From contig NZ_OZ244781.1 in assembly GCF_965219595.1 (NCBI RefSeq), positions 620,001 through 684,000 of the forward strand: DNA of 64,000 nucleotides, written 5' to 3'. The notes beneath the pieces were generated by a model that was given only the letters and a program-made list of their open reading frames with translations, was not told where the DNA came from and did no database searches. This document shows, piece after piece, positions 49,727 through 59,184 of this stretch. Both the position numbers and the translations under genes were made by a program. Every line of letters begins with the position of its first letter. Positions within the stretch are counted from its first letter, which is position 1. This DNA comes from Poriferisodalis sp022821985 (lineage in GTDB: Bacteria > Actinomycetota > Acidimicrobiia > Acidimicrobiales > Poriferisodalaceae).

Positions 49727-49926
49727 TTGCGGTCTCCTGTAGTTGTGCGCCGCGGCTCCCCCGAAGTGCCGACGCGCCGGTTCAGTCGTGCCACGCCGAA
49801 GGGTACCGATGGCGCAACAGGGGGCCGCGACATCGAAGGGTCAGCTTGGCACCGACGCCGATTCGCCGTGTCACGCTCGAGGTCTTGATACGCCGCTGCG
49901 GCCCTTGGGTGTGACCGAACCAGTGC

Positions 49927-52608
49927 TCAGCCGCCGACGGGGATGCGCAGCAGCCAGCCGGCGGCGATCCGGTCGCCGTGGACGAACGTCTGGCCGTTCG
50001 CCTGGCGCCGACCGCGGTTGGCCAGCACGATGCGGTTGTAGAACGCGCTGTCGCCGTACACTCGCCGCCCCACCGACGACAGCATGTCGCCGCTTCGGAC
50101 GCGGTAGATCACGTAGTTCGACTCGGCCGCAGTGGCGTTGCTCGGCGCAACGATCGGCAGCGGCACCCGCAGCACCCAGCCCGCCCGGATCATGTTGGGG
50201 CTGGTGAATGTGTAGCCGTCGCTCTGGCGGCGGCCTTGGTTGGCGGCGAATATCTGGCGCCACCTCCGGTCGTCTCGATAGAAGGTCAACGCGATGCCGC
50301 TGAGCGTGTCGCCGGGCTTGACGGTGTACAGCACGTACCAGCCGTCGCCGGTCGAGGTGACGGTCCCCAGTGACTCCGGGTCGACAATGTGCCCGTCGTC
50401 GTCGACGGCCTTGTTGTCTTCGTCAGAATCTTCGGTTTCGGCGGTCTCGCCGTCGCCACCCTGATCGTCCGCACCATCAGACTCGTCCGATTCGTCCGCG
50501 TCATCGCTCCCGTCGCCAGCGTCGCCGTCGTCATCGCCGTCGTCATCCTGACCGTCCGCACCATCAGACTCGCTGTCGTCACCGCCGTCGTCATCCTGAT
50601 CGTCGGCACCATCGGATTCATCCGATTCGTCCGCGTCTTCGCTCCCGTCGCCGGGGTCACCGTCGGAGACCGAGGCCTCGGGGTCGCCCACCGAGACGAT
50701 CTCCGCCTCCCCGACCGGCTTGATCGTCACTACCGAGCTGGCCGCAAAGGTGCGGTCGCCGATGGTCACGCTCAACGTCACGGAACTGTCAGGCGCGCTG
50801 GCGTCCAGAGAGTTCACCCGCACGACGGCATCGGTGTCGTTCGGCGGCAGGTCGAACACCAGCCGTCGAGGGTTGCTGCCCAGCGAGACCCAGCCGACGC
50901 CCCAGTTGGCATCCACGGTGTAGTCGTGGCCCAGCACGGCCGTGCTGTCGATCTCCACGAACACCCGCACCCAGCGTGTGACGGCCCGCTCAAGGTCCAC
51001 CGTCATCAGGCTCGACTCGCCCAACGCAATGCTCGACGGCGTCGCCACGCCCAGCGTCAGCTCCACCACCGGCGGCGCTGCCGGTGCAGCGTTCGCCGAC
51101 GAAGAACTCCCGGAGTTGGTGTTGCCGGGGCTGGAATTGCCAGGATTCTGGTTCCCGGTGTCGCCGGGATTCTGGTTGCCGGTGTTGCCGGGATTCGGGT
51201 CAGACCGCGGCGCCGGGTCGTCGTCGGCGATCGTGACGGTGGTGGCCTTCGGAGCGCCCAGTGTGTAGCCCGAGCCGCTGGTGAGCGTCAGCACGATCGT
51301 CTCGGCATCGTCATCGACGCTGTCATCGGTGATCGTCACCGCAACCGTGGCAGAGGTGCTTCCGCCGGCCACGGTCACCGTGCCGCTCAACGCCGTGTAG
51401 TCAGAGCCCGACGTCGCGCTGCCCCTGACGCTGTACGTCAACGACAGCCCACCCGAAGGCGCAACCGACGACAGACTCACCCCAACACTCACGCTGCGGC
51501 TGCCCGACGCCTCGCCACCCGAGTACGAGGCAGACCCGAAGCTCGCACTCGGTGTCGACGGAGGTGTCGAGCCGGGGCACGCCTCGTGCGCGGCCAGCGT
51601 TCGGGCCACTCGATCCCACCGGTCGCCGACGACACTCGATCGCGTCTGCGCGTCGGCGGCCGTCATGGCCGTCTCGCCGGTGCTCTCGCCCATCGCAGCC
51701 AGAACCTGGTTCCAGCGCAACACCCGCGCAGTGTCACTGGGGAACTTGTCGCGCAGGCCCGTGATCTCCGCCACCGTCACCGCATCCGTCGGGAGCGTCA
51801 GCGTGCATGCCTGCCCGTCGTCGTCGGTCACGTCCACCGTCACGCCGTCGATCGAGAGACTGGTGGGGTATCCGGCACCGTCGCCGGTGGTGACCGTGTG
51901 CGAAATGGTCACGGTGCGCTTGCCGCCGGCATTCTGGACGCTGTCATCTGCCCCCTTCACCGTCACGGTCTGGGGCTGATTCCAGTCGCTCGTCGTGAAC
52001 GTCAGATTTTGCGTCGTCGAAAAACTCGGAGTTGCGTCCGCGTCCACTCGCGCAGCGATACTCCCGCCGACCGTCGAGATAGCGGCCCTGACCGTGACAC
52101 TGCTCGCTGGCTGGCTGTCGAGCACGACGGTGTAGGTCGCTGTGCCGGCAGCCTCGGCTACGGTCACCTTGCTCTTCGAGATCGTCACGCTGGCAGATCC
52201 GCCCGATCCTCCCGAGTCGTCGTCAGTGATGGTGATGGTGTGCACCGAGCTCGAGCCCAGTGTGTAGCCGGTGCCTGAGGTGAGCGTCAGCACCACCGTC
52301 TCGTCCGATTCGACAGCAGCATCATCGATGATGCTGACGGGGATCCTGACAGACCGCGTGCGGGCCGGCACGTCGATGGTCACGCTGTTGCTCGTAGCGC
52401 CGCTGATGCTGTAGTCGCTGTTCAAGGTGGCCGTGCCCGACAGGCTGTAGTTCAGCGCGACATTCGCGGCAGGGACTGGGTCGAGACGCACCCACACGTT
52501 GTCTGGGTCACAGCCGCCTGGACAGGTGGTGTCTCCCGTGTTGTAGTCCTCAGGCCGGTCGGATCCGTAGCCAAGGTCCATGGGCGTGGCCCGGGTGAAC
52601 TCGACCAC
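49927..52608 (-). CDS. Calx-beta / LysM surface protein, C-terminal part (downstream of TAG)
   Basis: 893 residues from a GTG, continuing in the same frame as 52624-53934 after one TAG. It carries Calx-beta-like repeats (about residues 20-115, 120-240, 350-455 and 560-640, each ending in TITDDD or TIADDD type loops), a long Asn/Gly/Ser-Pro linker, an acidic Asp/Glu/Ser stretch (about 670-740), and two LysM-like modules at the C terminus (YTVKPGDTLSGIALTFYRDD, then YRVRSGDMLSSVGRRVYGD). No signal peptide of its own, which supports its being the tail of a larger exported protein that binds calcium and cell wall. Confidence 0.7.
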   Translation of the reverse strand: MVEFTRATPMDLGYGSDRPEDYNTGDTTCPGGCDPDNVWVRLDPVPAANVALNYSLSGTATLNSDYSISGATSNSVTIDVPARTRSVRIPVSIIDDAAVESDETVVLTLTSGTGYTLGSSSVHTITITDDDSGGSGGSASVTISKSKVTVAEAAGTATYTVVLDSQPASSVTVRAAISTVGGSIAARVDADATPSFSTTQNLTFTTSDWNQPQTVTVKGADDSVQNAGGKRTVTISHTVTTGDGAGYPTSLSIDGVTVDVTDDDGQACTLTLPTDAVTVAEITGLRDKFPSDTARVLRWNQVLAAMGESTGETAMTAADAQTRSSVVGDRWDRVARTLAAHEACPGSTPPSTPSASFGSASYSGGEASGSRSVSVGVSLSSVAPSGGLSLTYSVRGSATSGSDYTALSGTVTVAGGSTSATVAVTITDDSVDDDAETIVLTLTSGSGYTLGAPKATTVTIADDDPAPRSDPNPGNTGNQNPGDTGNQNPGNSSPGNTNSGSSSSANAAPAAPPVVELTLGVATPSSIALGESSLMTVDLERAVTRWVRVFVEIDSTAVLGHDYTVDANWGVGWVSLGSNPRRLVFDLPPNDTDAVVRVNSLDASAPDSSVTLSVTIGDRTFAASSVVTIKPVGEAEIVSVGDPEASVSDGDPGDGSEDADESDESDGADDQDDDGGDDSESDGADGQDDDGDDDGDAGDGSDDADESDESDGADDQGGDGETAETEDSDEDNKAVDDDGHIVDPESLGTVTSTGDGWYVLYTVKPGDTLSGIALTFYRDDRRWRQIFAANQGRRQSDGYTFTSPNMIRAGWVLRVPLPIVAPSNATAAESNYVIYRVRSGDMLSSVGRRVYGDSAFYNRIVLANRGRRQANGQTFVHGDRIAAGWLLRIPVGG

Positions 52609-52623
52609 GGGCTGGGCCGGCGC

Positions 52624-53934
52624 CTACGTGTTGTCGTCGATGGTGATGGTGACGCTCGCTTGCGCGCCGAGCCGATACCCAGCGCCGTCCGTGAGCGTGA
52701 TGGTCACGGTCTCGGGACCCTCGCTCGGCAGCGTGTCGTTCAGCACAGTGACCAACCGGCGTCTGGTCAGCGTCGACGTGCCCCCGTCGAATTTGATGTC
52801 GCCGTCCAACCCAACGAAGTCCACATCCTGCACCGCGCTGTTGGATGAGACCGTGTAGCCGATCTGGATGTCTTGGGCGGGTGCCTTGTTGATGGAGACG
52901 GTCACGGTCTGCGCGCCAGCGTCTTCGCTGATCGAAGTGAGATCGGTGCTCAGGTCGATGGCGACGTTCGCAGCGTCGTCGTCTGTGACTTTGGCGGCTT
53001 CTGGCTTGTGCGACCTCACCGTGACGGTGACGTTACTGCTGGGCCTGCCGGTGAGCGCCACACTGTACGTGTCAGTGCCACCGTTCTCCGCGACCGAAGT
53101 GCTTCCGCTGGTATGGACAATGTCCAGCTTGTCCGTCCACAGACTCCGGTCGACAACCTTTGTGAAAACAACGGGCGGTTTATCGGCTTTCCTGCCTCCT
53201 GCACTCACCGATGTGATCTTGACCCTCACCTCTCCTTTGTTGGAGTAATGATTGAAGTCGTAGATGCTGCACTGGCGGTCCCCCTGTTTGACATCAGGGA
53301 TAGCGTCACCTTTCTTCTCGTTGAGGGTGTCGTTCGCATACTTGAATCTTCCGACGAAGCGGGGATTGTCGGGATGGAATGGACTGCTCGTGTCGCCACC
53401 GTGATTCCCTTCGCCGCTCGGGGGCTCTTCTCTCCACGGCAATCCGCTGCCATTATTCTTGCAATAATGTCCGTTGTATCTGCCGACATATTTGGCTTCG
53501 TCAATGTTGCCGAGGGCGACGCCGCTGATGTTGTCATATCCTTGGCCCCAAGCCTCATCTGCGCCTGCCCAGGCGTAGTATGTGTCGGGACGAACCGGGA
53601 TTTCGACTGCCACGCTGGCTTGATTCGCCGGGATAGTGACGGTGTGGGTTCCCGTCTGGGCGTCAGTCAACGAGTCGTTATGGTATTGGCTCTCGTCGAC
53701 CTCGTACGTCACGACGAGATCCTTCGCCGGAGCGGGATCGGCGGTGAAGGTGAACACTGCAGTGCCGCCTTCGTAGATCTTGTCGAATTCGGCGGCGACG
53801 CTGACGACCGAGGCGGCACTGGCCGCGGCGGGTTGCGCCAGCGGTACGAGCACCGCCGCCGCGACCGCTACGGCCAGTGCCGCGGCGAATCGGCCCCGCA
53901 TGGCCGACGGTCGAATGCTGAGGCTTTGCGTCAC
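52624..53934 (-). CDS. Calx-beta surface protein, N-terminal part with signal peptide
   Basis: 436 residues. A signal peptide (RFAAALAVAVAAAVLVPLA, cleavage near AASA) is followed by strand-rich repeats of Calx-beta type (FDKIYEGGTAVFTFTADPAP, then TSGSTSVAENGGTDTYSVAL and DDDAANVAIDLSTDLTSISEDAGAQTVTVSINK). It ends TITIDDNT then TAG at 52624-52626, five codons before the GTG of the next frame in the same phase. The reading continues as APAQP and then the downstream protein, so both were one protein of about 1335 residues. Confidence 0.72.
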   Translation of the reverse strand: MTQSLSIRPSAMRGRFAAALAVAVAAAVLVPLAQPAAASAASVVSVAAEFDKIYEGGTAVFTFTADPAPAKDLVVTYEVDESQYHNDSLTDAQTGTHTVTIPANQASVAVEIPVRPDTYYAWAGADEAWGQGYDNISGVALGNIDEAKYVGRYNGHYCKNNGSGLPWREEPPSGEGNHGGDTSSPFHPDNPRFVGRFKYANDTLNEKKGDAIPDVKQGDRQCSIYDFNHYSNKGEVRVKITSVSAGGRKADKPPVVFTKVVDRSLWTDKLDIVHTSGSTSVAENGGTDTYSVALTGRPSSNVTVTVRSHKPEAAKVTDDDAANVAIDLSTDLTSISEDAGAQTVTVSINKAPAQDIQIGYTVSSNSAVQDVDFVGLDGDIKFDGGTSTLTRRRLVTVLNDTLPSEGPETVTITLTDGAGYRLGAQASVTITIDDNT

Positions 53935-54247
53935 GCGCTGACTCCTGGGGATGGCTCGCGATCACGAGTTCTGCAAAATGACTACGAGCACCGTGAATGC
54001 CGCGCGTCGTCAAGGGTCGTTCCGCGATTCTGAGATCCGATGCTGCCGACGCCCAGACGACACTGGTGCGACGCTCGGCGGGGCTGAGCGAAGCGGCGGA
54101 AGCTGTCACAGCGTTGGCGTAGGGTCTTGGCGGCTCGCAAGACGAGCTGCCGCCCTGCCCGCGCAGTCGGGTCGGGCGCCGCCGAGTGCACAGCACGACG
54201 GCACGAGAGCCGAGAGATCGACTGGTATCCACAGCACGGGAGGCGTC
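53935..54247. other. Intergenic region between divergent genes
   Basis: This stretch separates the surface-protein gene and the P450 gene, which diverge. It should hold both promoters. A TAGGGT after TTGGCG near 54112-54123 is a possible -10 for the P450 gene. No coding region is supported. Confidence 0.35.
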
Positions 54248-55531
54248 ATGGGGCTGAGACCGGGGGACGTGAACTTGGCGAGCCAGGCCGACATGGCCCG
54301 CATCGGCGGCCCGCCGTACGAGTACCTGGAGGTGTTGCGCCGCGAGGCGCCGGTGTGGTGGAACCCACCCCCGTCTGTAGACCACATGCACATCCCGTGT
54401 CCGGGCTTCTGGGTTCTGAGCCGCTACGCAGATGTGGACGCAGCCTCGAAGGACCCGAGCCGTTTCTCGGCATGGGAGAACTCGGTGCTGTGGGTGGACG
54501 TCAAGGAGAACCCGATCGCGCTGCAGGCGCAGCGTTCGGGGCTGATGGGCATGGACCCGCCACAGCACACCCAGTACCGGCGGCTGCTACAGCCGGGCAT
54601 GACGCCGCGGCGCATCGCTGCGCTGGAGCCGTTCATCGAGGCCGAGGCGGCGAAGGTGATCGACGAGTTGGCATCGCGCGACCGCGCCGAGTTCGTGTTC
54701 GACGTGGCCGCCGAGCTGCCCATGGTGCTGCTGTGCCAGATGATGGGCGTGCCCCAGGAGCAGCGTCGCGAGTACCTCCGAATTGCGAACAACGTTGCGA
54801 ATGTGGAGTTCGCCGAGAACTTCGAGCACAACATGTTCGAGCTGTACCTGTTCCTCGACGCCTTGGTGAAGAACTCCGACAAACTCGACGACAACACGAT
54901 GCTGTCGAAGTACACCCATGGCGAGGTCGACGGGCGTGCGCTCACTCCCGACGAAATCACGCAGTTCTTCGTGACCCTGTCGATCGCCGGGCACGAGACC
55001 ACCCGCAACACCACCGCCCACTTCGTGCGGCTGATGGACGAGCACCCCGATCAGAGGGCGCTGCTGCTCGAAGATCTCGACGCCCGGCTTCCGAACGCCA
55101 TCGAGGAGGTGCTTCGCTTCTCGCCGCCGGTGATGCAGTTCTGCCGGACTGCCACCGAAGATGTGGAGATCGGCGGTGCCGCCATTGCCAAGGGCGACAA
55201 GGTGTACCTGTCGTACATCTCGGCCAACCGCGACGACGACGTGTTCGACGATCCGAACCGGTTCGACATCCTGCGGCCGAACGCGCCGGCGCACCTGGCG
55301 TTCGGGTCGGGGCCGCATTTCTGCTTGGGTGCGGCGGTGGCGCGCACCCAGCTGCGCTGCGTGCTCGCCGAGTTGTACCGACGGCTGCCCGACATCACCC
55401 TGGCCGAGCCGTACACGCCGATGGGCAGCGTGTGGTTCAACGCCATCACCGAGATGCCCGTGCTCACCTGCCCCCACGCCGCTAGCGGGACTGGCAACGG
55501 CAACGCCGGAAGTTCGGAAGGCACGCAGTGA
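54248..55531 (+). CDS. Cytochrome P450
   Basis: 427 residues. The oxygen-binding helix is SIAGHETTRNT near residue 240, the ExxR motif is EEVLRF near residue 280, and the heme-binding loop is FGSGPHFCLGAAVAR near residue 350. It belongs to the actinobacterial soluble type (CYP125/CYP142-like group by general look), which hydroxylates steroids, terpenes or alkyl chains. A start at 54248 begins after GGAGG; the frame is open earlier. Its stop overlaps the SDR start. Confidence 0.9.
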   Translation: MGLRPGDVNLASQADMARIGGPPYEYLEVLRREAPVWWNPPPSVDHMHIPCPGFWVLSRYADVDAASKDPSRFSAWENSVLWVDVKENPIALQAQRSGLMGMDPPQHTQYRRLLQPGMTPRRIAALEPFIEAEAAKVIDELASRDRAEFVFDVAAELPMVLLCQMMGVPQEQRREYLRIANNVANVEFAENFEHNMFELYLFLDALVKNSDKLDDNTMLSKYTHGEVDGRALTPDEITQFFVTLSIAGHETTRNTTAHFVRLMDEHPDQRALLLEDLDARLPNAIEEVLRFSPPVMQFCRTATEDVEIGGAAIAKGDKVYLSYISANRDDDVFDDPNRFDILRPNAPAHLAFGSGPHFCLGAAVARTQLRCVLAELYRRLPDITLAEPYTPMGSVWFNAITEMPVLTCPHAASGTGNGNAGSSEGTQ

Positions 55532-56457
55532 TGAGCGAGAGCGGAGCAGACAGCGTGGTCGAGGGACGCCTGGTGGTGGTGACCGGCGCAGGCAACGGCA
55601 TCGGCGCGGCGCTGGCGCACGAAGCTGCCCGGCGGGGCGCGGCGGTGGTGGCCGTTGCGGACATCGACGTCGCCGCGGCCGAGCAGACGGCCGCCCAGGT
55701 GCGCTCGGCTGGTGACGCTGGCGTGGCAGAGGCGGTGGCCGTGGCGTGCGACGTCACCGATCACGATGCGCTGGACGAACTGGCCCGCGAACTGTGCGCC
55801 GCGCACGGCACGCCGGGGCTCGTGTGCGCGAACGCCGGGGTGTCCGCGGCTGGGGGGCCGCTGCTCGACGGCGAAGCGAGCGATGCCCGCTGGGTGCTGG
55901 AGGTCAATTTCTTCGGGGTTCTGGCCACGCTGCGCGCCTTCGGACGACGCATGGCCGCTGTGGGAACGCCTGGCTGGCTGCTGGCAACCGGCTCAGAGCA
56001 CTCGCTCGGCCTGCCCCATGCCGGCGCCGGCGCCTACACCGCATCCAAGCACGCGGTACTGGGCTTGTGCGAGGTGATGCGGGCCGAGCTGCCGCCCCAT
56101 CTGGGCGTCAGCGTGCTGTGCCCAGGGCTCACCTCCAGCAAGCTGTGGGCCTCGGGTGGGCGGCGGCCCAGTGCATTCGGCGGCCCCACCGAGCCGCAGC
56201 CCATAGCGCAAGCCATTATCGAACGCGGCATGCCAGCCGATGTCGTGGCCCAGCGCGCACTCGACGGCGTCGCCGCCGGGCATTTCATCATCCCCACGCA
56301 CTACAACGCCCGTTCGTACGCAGATTCCCGCGCCGGCGAAGTGGCAGCAGCTTTCGACCAGCTGGCCGAGGTCGACACCTCCAGCTGGGATGTCACCGAA
56401 GTAGCAGGAGCGGTGCTGAGCGAGCTTGCCGCCGCACAGCCCGGCACCGAACAGTAA
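55531..56457 (+). CDS. Short-chain dehydrogenase/reductase
   Basis: 308 residues of Rossmann fold. Cofactor site TGAGNGIG near residue 13, NAG motif CANAGVSAAGG near residue 95, catalytic Ser in LATGSEHS, and YTASK near residue 170. The full set is intact. A GTG three bases upstream is an alternative start. Overlap with the P450 stop indicates one transcript; it may oxidise the alcohol made by the P450. Confidence 0.9.
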   Translation: MSESGADSVVEGRLVVVTGAGNGIGAALAHEAARRGAAVVAVADIDVAAAEQTAAQVRSAGDAGVAEAVAVACDVTDHDALDELARELCAAHGTPGLVCANAGVSAAGGPLLDGEASDARWVLEVNFFGVLATLRAFGRRMAAVGTPGWLLATGSEHSLGLPHAGAGAYTASKHAVLGLCEVMRAELPPHLGVSVLCPGLTSSKLWASGGRRPSAFGGPTEPQPIAQAIIERGMPADVVAQRALDGVAAGHFIIPTHYNARSYADSRAGEVAAAFDQLAEVDTSSWDVTEVAGAVLSELAAAQPGTEQ

Positions 56458-56564
56458 GGACTCGCCCGGTCAGGCAGCGACCTGCTCGGCGTGAACTCGG
56501 ATTTCCGCTCTGCTTGAACTGGAGCCTTCGCCTGCCAGCGCCGCGCCCGAGCGGCGACTGAGTG

Positions 56565-56774
56565 TCAGGCGAGACGACGGTTGATGCGGGCCACCTCGTC
56601 GATCAGCGTGCCGTTCACCGTGGCGATCTCGTCGACGCGAGCCTCCAGACGGTCGAAGCGCTCGTCCACCCGTGCCTCGAAGCGGTCGATGCGCTCGTCC
56701 ATCCGGTCGAAGCGCTCGCCGACCTGGCCGAACATCTCTCCCAGCCAGTGCCGCATCGAGTCCATCTCGCTCAC
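56565..56774 (-). CDS. Small coiled-coil protein
   Basis: 69 residues made of heptad-like repeats (RFDRMDERIDRFEARVDERF, then DRLEARVDEIATVNGTL) after a short MSEMDSMRHWLGEMF start. The repeats are like those of 46110-46565 but without its membrane anchor. No function known. It lies alone between the SDR and the FAD monooxygenase, opposite to the first and colinear with the second. Confidence 0.55.
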   Translation of the reverse strand: MSEMDSMRHWLGEMFGQVGERFDRMDERIDRFEARVDERFDRLEARVDEIATVNGTLIDEVARINRRLA

Positions 56775-56919
56775 GCCCTCAAAGCCACTCTGCGCGGGCC
56801 GCGTTCCCGATGCAATATTCGGACCTGTCCGCTAGACGTCTCCGACGCGGTCGCCGAGGCAGGTGTTTCGTTGTTCGGGCGACAGGCCTGTCGCAGCTCC
56901 GCCAAGCCTGAAATGGAAA

Positions 56920-58560
56920 TCATCCCGCGACGGCGCCGCGGGCGGGGTGAGGCAAGTATGCCGAAACCCCGGACAGCTCAGGCCGACCGTCGAAGTCGTT
57001 GCGGCACCAGGCGATGACGCCGTCGGGGCGGACGAGCACCACGGCGCCGGCTTGGTACGGGCCCCCACAGGCGTGAGCCGGCAGCTGACGTACCGAGACG
57101 GGCGCTGCGCCGGCCGGCAGGTCGGCGATCGCGGCCTGCCAGGCTTCAAGCGAGCACGCTGACCCCACGAGCAGCACATAGGAGTAGCCGTACCAGTCCA
57201 GCACCGACTCGGTCCCATCGGCGTCCACCCACACATGGGGGGCGCGGCGTCCTGACCGCAGCAGCGGGACGAATTCTGCGCTCACGCTCCCGCCCGGTGG
57301 CCGGCGCCGATTGGCCGGGTCCTGGCGGTCGGCCGGCGGCTCGGCATTGGGAGCGATCAGGCTCGACGACATCTCGAAGCCGAGCAGCAGGTCGTCATAG
57401 TCGGCGTACTGATGCGTCGCCTCGATGTGCTCGTCGACGTCGAGTCCGCCGATGTGGCCGAGCATCATCGCCGACATGTAGTCGGTGGTGCTGACGCCGT
57501 GCGCGATTCGCTCGACGGCGATGGGCCGATGCTCTTCCTCGTAGGTGTCGAGAATCGAGGGCGGCGCCAGGCCGCGCAGCACATAGGCAAGCTTCCACGC
57601 CAAGTTGCGGATGCCGGCGAAGCCGGTGTTGTTGCCCATGCCGCCGGTGGGCACCGACACGTGCGCCGCGTCGCCCGCGAGAAAGATGCGGCCCTTGGCG
57701 AACTGCGTCACGCAGCCCGGCGTCGGCTGCCACATGCGCATGCTGAGGATCTCGAGCTCCACATCGTCGTCGGTGCCCAGCGCCACCCGGATGCGGGCGC
57801 TCGCCGCCTCCTCGGAGACCAGGTTCTCGTCGCCCACCACCACTTGGCAGCGCCACCGGCGGCGCCCGTCGAGCGGCTGGAAGATCACCACGCCCTGCGA
57901 GGTCGTGGTGTACAGCAGCGAACCCTTGCGGTCGCCCACATACGCGTCGAGATCTGCGTGGAAGATCACGTCCTGGGAGTACACCGGCCGCGGCTCGGCC
58001 TCGAGGCGGGTGCCGATCACCTCGCGCGTGCCGCTGCCGGGCCCGTCAGCGCCGATGACGTACTGCGCCGTGACCGCTTCGCGTTCGTCGGTCTTCGTGT
58101 CGCGCAGTGTCAAGTGGGCGCTGTCGTCGGTCTGGCCGAGGTCGATGGCCTCGGTGTCGAAGCGGACCGTGATCATCGGGTCGTCGGCCACCCGAGTCAT
58201 CAGCGCGGCCTCCACCTCGTCCTGCGCAGTCATCACGGGGATGCACGGGCTGTTCGGCCCCGGCACGCTGAGGAACGTGGGGCTCGGGATGGTCGCGTAC
58301 GGCTCGGCGGCCAAGGTGTCCGACCACCGGTTGTACGCCGTCCAAGCGGGTCCCAAGCCCGTGTCCTCCACCCCCTTCTCCACGCCGAACTCGCGGAACA
58401 GCTCCATCGTGTTGGTGTCCACGAAGCGGGACCGGGGATGGGTGTTCAGCTCGCTGCGCCGCTCCACCAGCAGCACCGGCACACCGTGGCGAGACAGCAG
58501 CAGCGCACCGGTCAGCCCGATCGGCCCGCAGCCGATCACGCAGACAGGCACCTCAGTCAT
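56920..58560 (-). CDS. FAD-dependent aromatic hydroxylase (PheA/TfdB type)
   Basis: 546 residues of class A flavin monooxygenase. FAD site VIGCGPIGLTGALLLSRHG at residue 8, the DG motif YVIGADGPGSGTRE near 160, and GDAAHVSVPTGGMGNNTGFAG near 300. The C terminus is a thioredoxin-like dimer domain (VLLVGSACSLEAWQAAIADL, then GAVVLVRPDGVIAWCRND). The group hydroxylates phenols and polyketide rings. It is followed after 47 bases by the Ddn-like gene on the same strand, upstream in the transcript. Confidence 0.87.
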   Translation of the reverse strand: MTEVPVCVIGCGPIGLTGALLLSRHGVPVLLVERRSELNTHPRSRFVDTNTMELFREFGVEKGVEDTGLGPAWTAYNRWSDTLAAEPYATIPSPTFLSVPGPNSPCIPVMTAQDEVEAALMTRVADDPMITVRFDTEAIDLGQTDDSAHLTLRDTKTDEREAVTAQYVIGADGPGSGTREVIGTRLEAEPRPVYSQDVIFHADLDAYVGDRKGSLLYTTTSQGVVIFQPLDGRRRWRCQVVVGDENLVSEEAASARIRVALGTDDDVELEILSMRMWQPTPGCVTQFAKGRIFLAGDAAHVSVPTGGMGNNTGFAGIRNLAWKLAYVLRGLAPPSILDTYEEEHRPIAVERIAHGVSTTDYMSAMMLGHIGGLDVDEHIEATHQYADYDDLLLGFEMSSSLIAPNAEPPADRQDPANRRRPPGGSVSAEFVPLLRSGRRAPHVWVDADGTESVLDWYGYSYVLLVGSACSLEAWQAAIADLPAGAAPVSVRQLPAHACGGPYQAGAVVLVRPDGVIAWCRNDFDGRPELSGVSAYLPHPARGAVAG

Positions 58561-58607
58561 CGTTCTGCCCGATCCCCCGCAGTCCTGGTGTCGCCAGCCG
58601 AGCCGCC

Positions 58608-59045
58608 TCAGCCCGTCGGGCGCAAGGCCACGATCGGGATCTCCCGGTCGACGGATTCCTGATAGTCGCCGAAGCGGGGCATCGCCTCGCACATGGCGCT
58701 GAACGCCTCGGTGCGCTCGTCTCCCTCCAGGACAACCGCAGCAGCCGACAGCACATCAACGCCCACCTCCAAGGTGACTTGGGGGTTGGCGACAATATTG
58801 TGGTACCACGCCGGGTGGCTGGGATGACCGCCTGCTGAGGCCATCACGACGTAGTCGTCGCCGTGACGGTGGTAGGTCAGCGGGCTGGTGAGCTGGCGCC
58901 CGCTGCGAGCGCCGGTCATCGTCATCAGCAGCATCGGATTGCCCTCGAACATGCCGCCGCAGCGTCCTTCGTTCTCCCGGAACTCGGCGATGATCTGCTG
59001 ATTGAACGACAGCACCTGGCCGTCTTCCATTCCCTTCATCGACAT
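58608..59045 (-). CDS. Deazaflavin (F420)-dependent nitroreductase-like protein (Ddn family)
   Basis: 145 residues of the Ddn/split-barrel family. Typical motifs are LLMTMTGARSGRQLTSPLTY, DYVVMASAGGHPSHPAWYHN and NPQVTLEVG, all seen in F420-dependent nitroreductases and quinone reductases. It would use F420H2. First gene of the transcript with the FAD hydroxylase. A fragment of a relative lies at 61887-61937. Confidence 0.85.
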   Translation of the reverse strand: MSMKGMEDGQVLSFNQQIIAEFRENEGRCGGMFEGNPMLLMTMTGARSGRQLTSPLTYHRHGDDYVVMASAGGHPSHPAWYHNIVANPQVTLEVGVDVLSAAAVVLEGDERTEAFSAMCEAMPRFGDYQESVDREIPIVALRPTG

Positions 59046-59184
59046 GGCGTTGCTGCTCCCCTCGCATCATTCGACCCGCGAACCCTATGTCAATACTGCG
59101 CAAGGCGGCACCGGCCCGTAGGTTGAGGCCGCTGCGGCAGCACCTCGATGCTGAGGCAACGGCGCAAGCAACCGGAAGGCAGAC

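Noticed and set aside
50450..50700. Apparent tandem DNA repeats around 50450-50700, considered as a CRISPR-like or satellite array
   Set aside because: They encode the acidic Asp/Glu/Ser linker of the surface protein. Spacing is irregular and there are no conserved direct repeats with unique spacers.
50389..52278. 629-codon plus-strand frame opposite the Calx-beta/LysM protein
   Set aside because: It arises from the Asp/Val/Thr-rich repeat codons read backward. The minus strand has coherent repeats and LysM modules.
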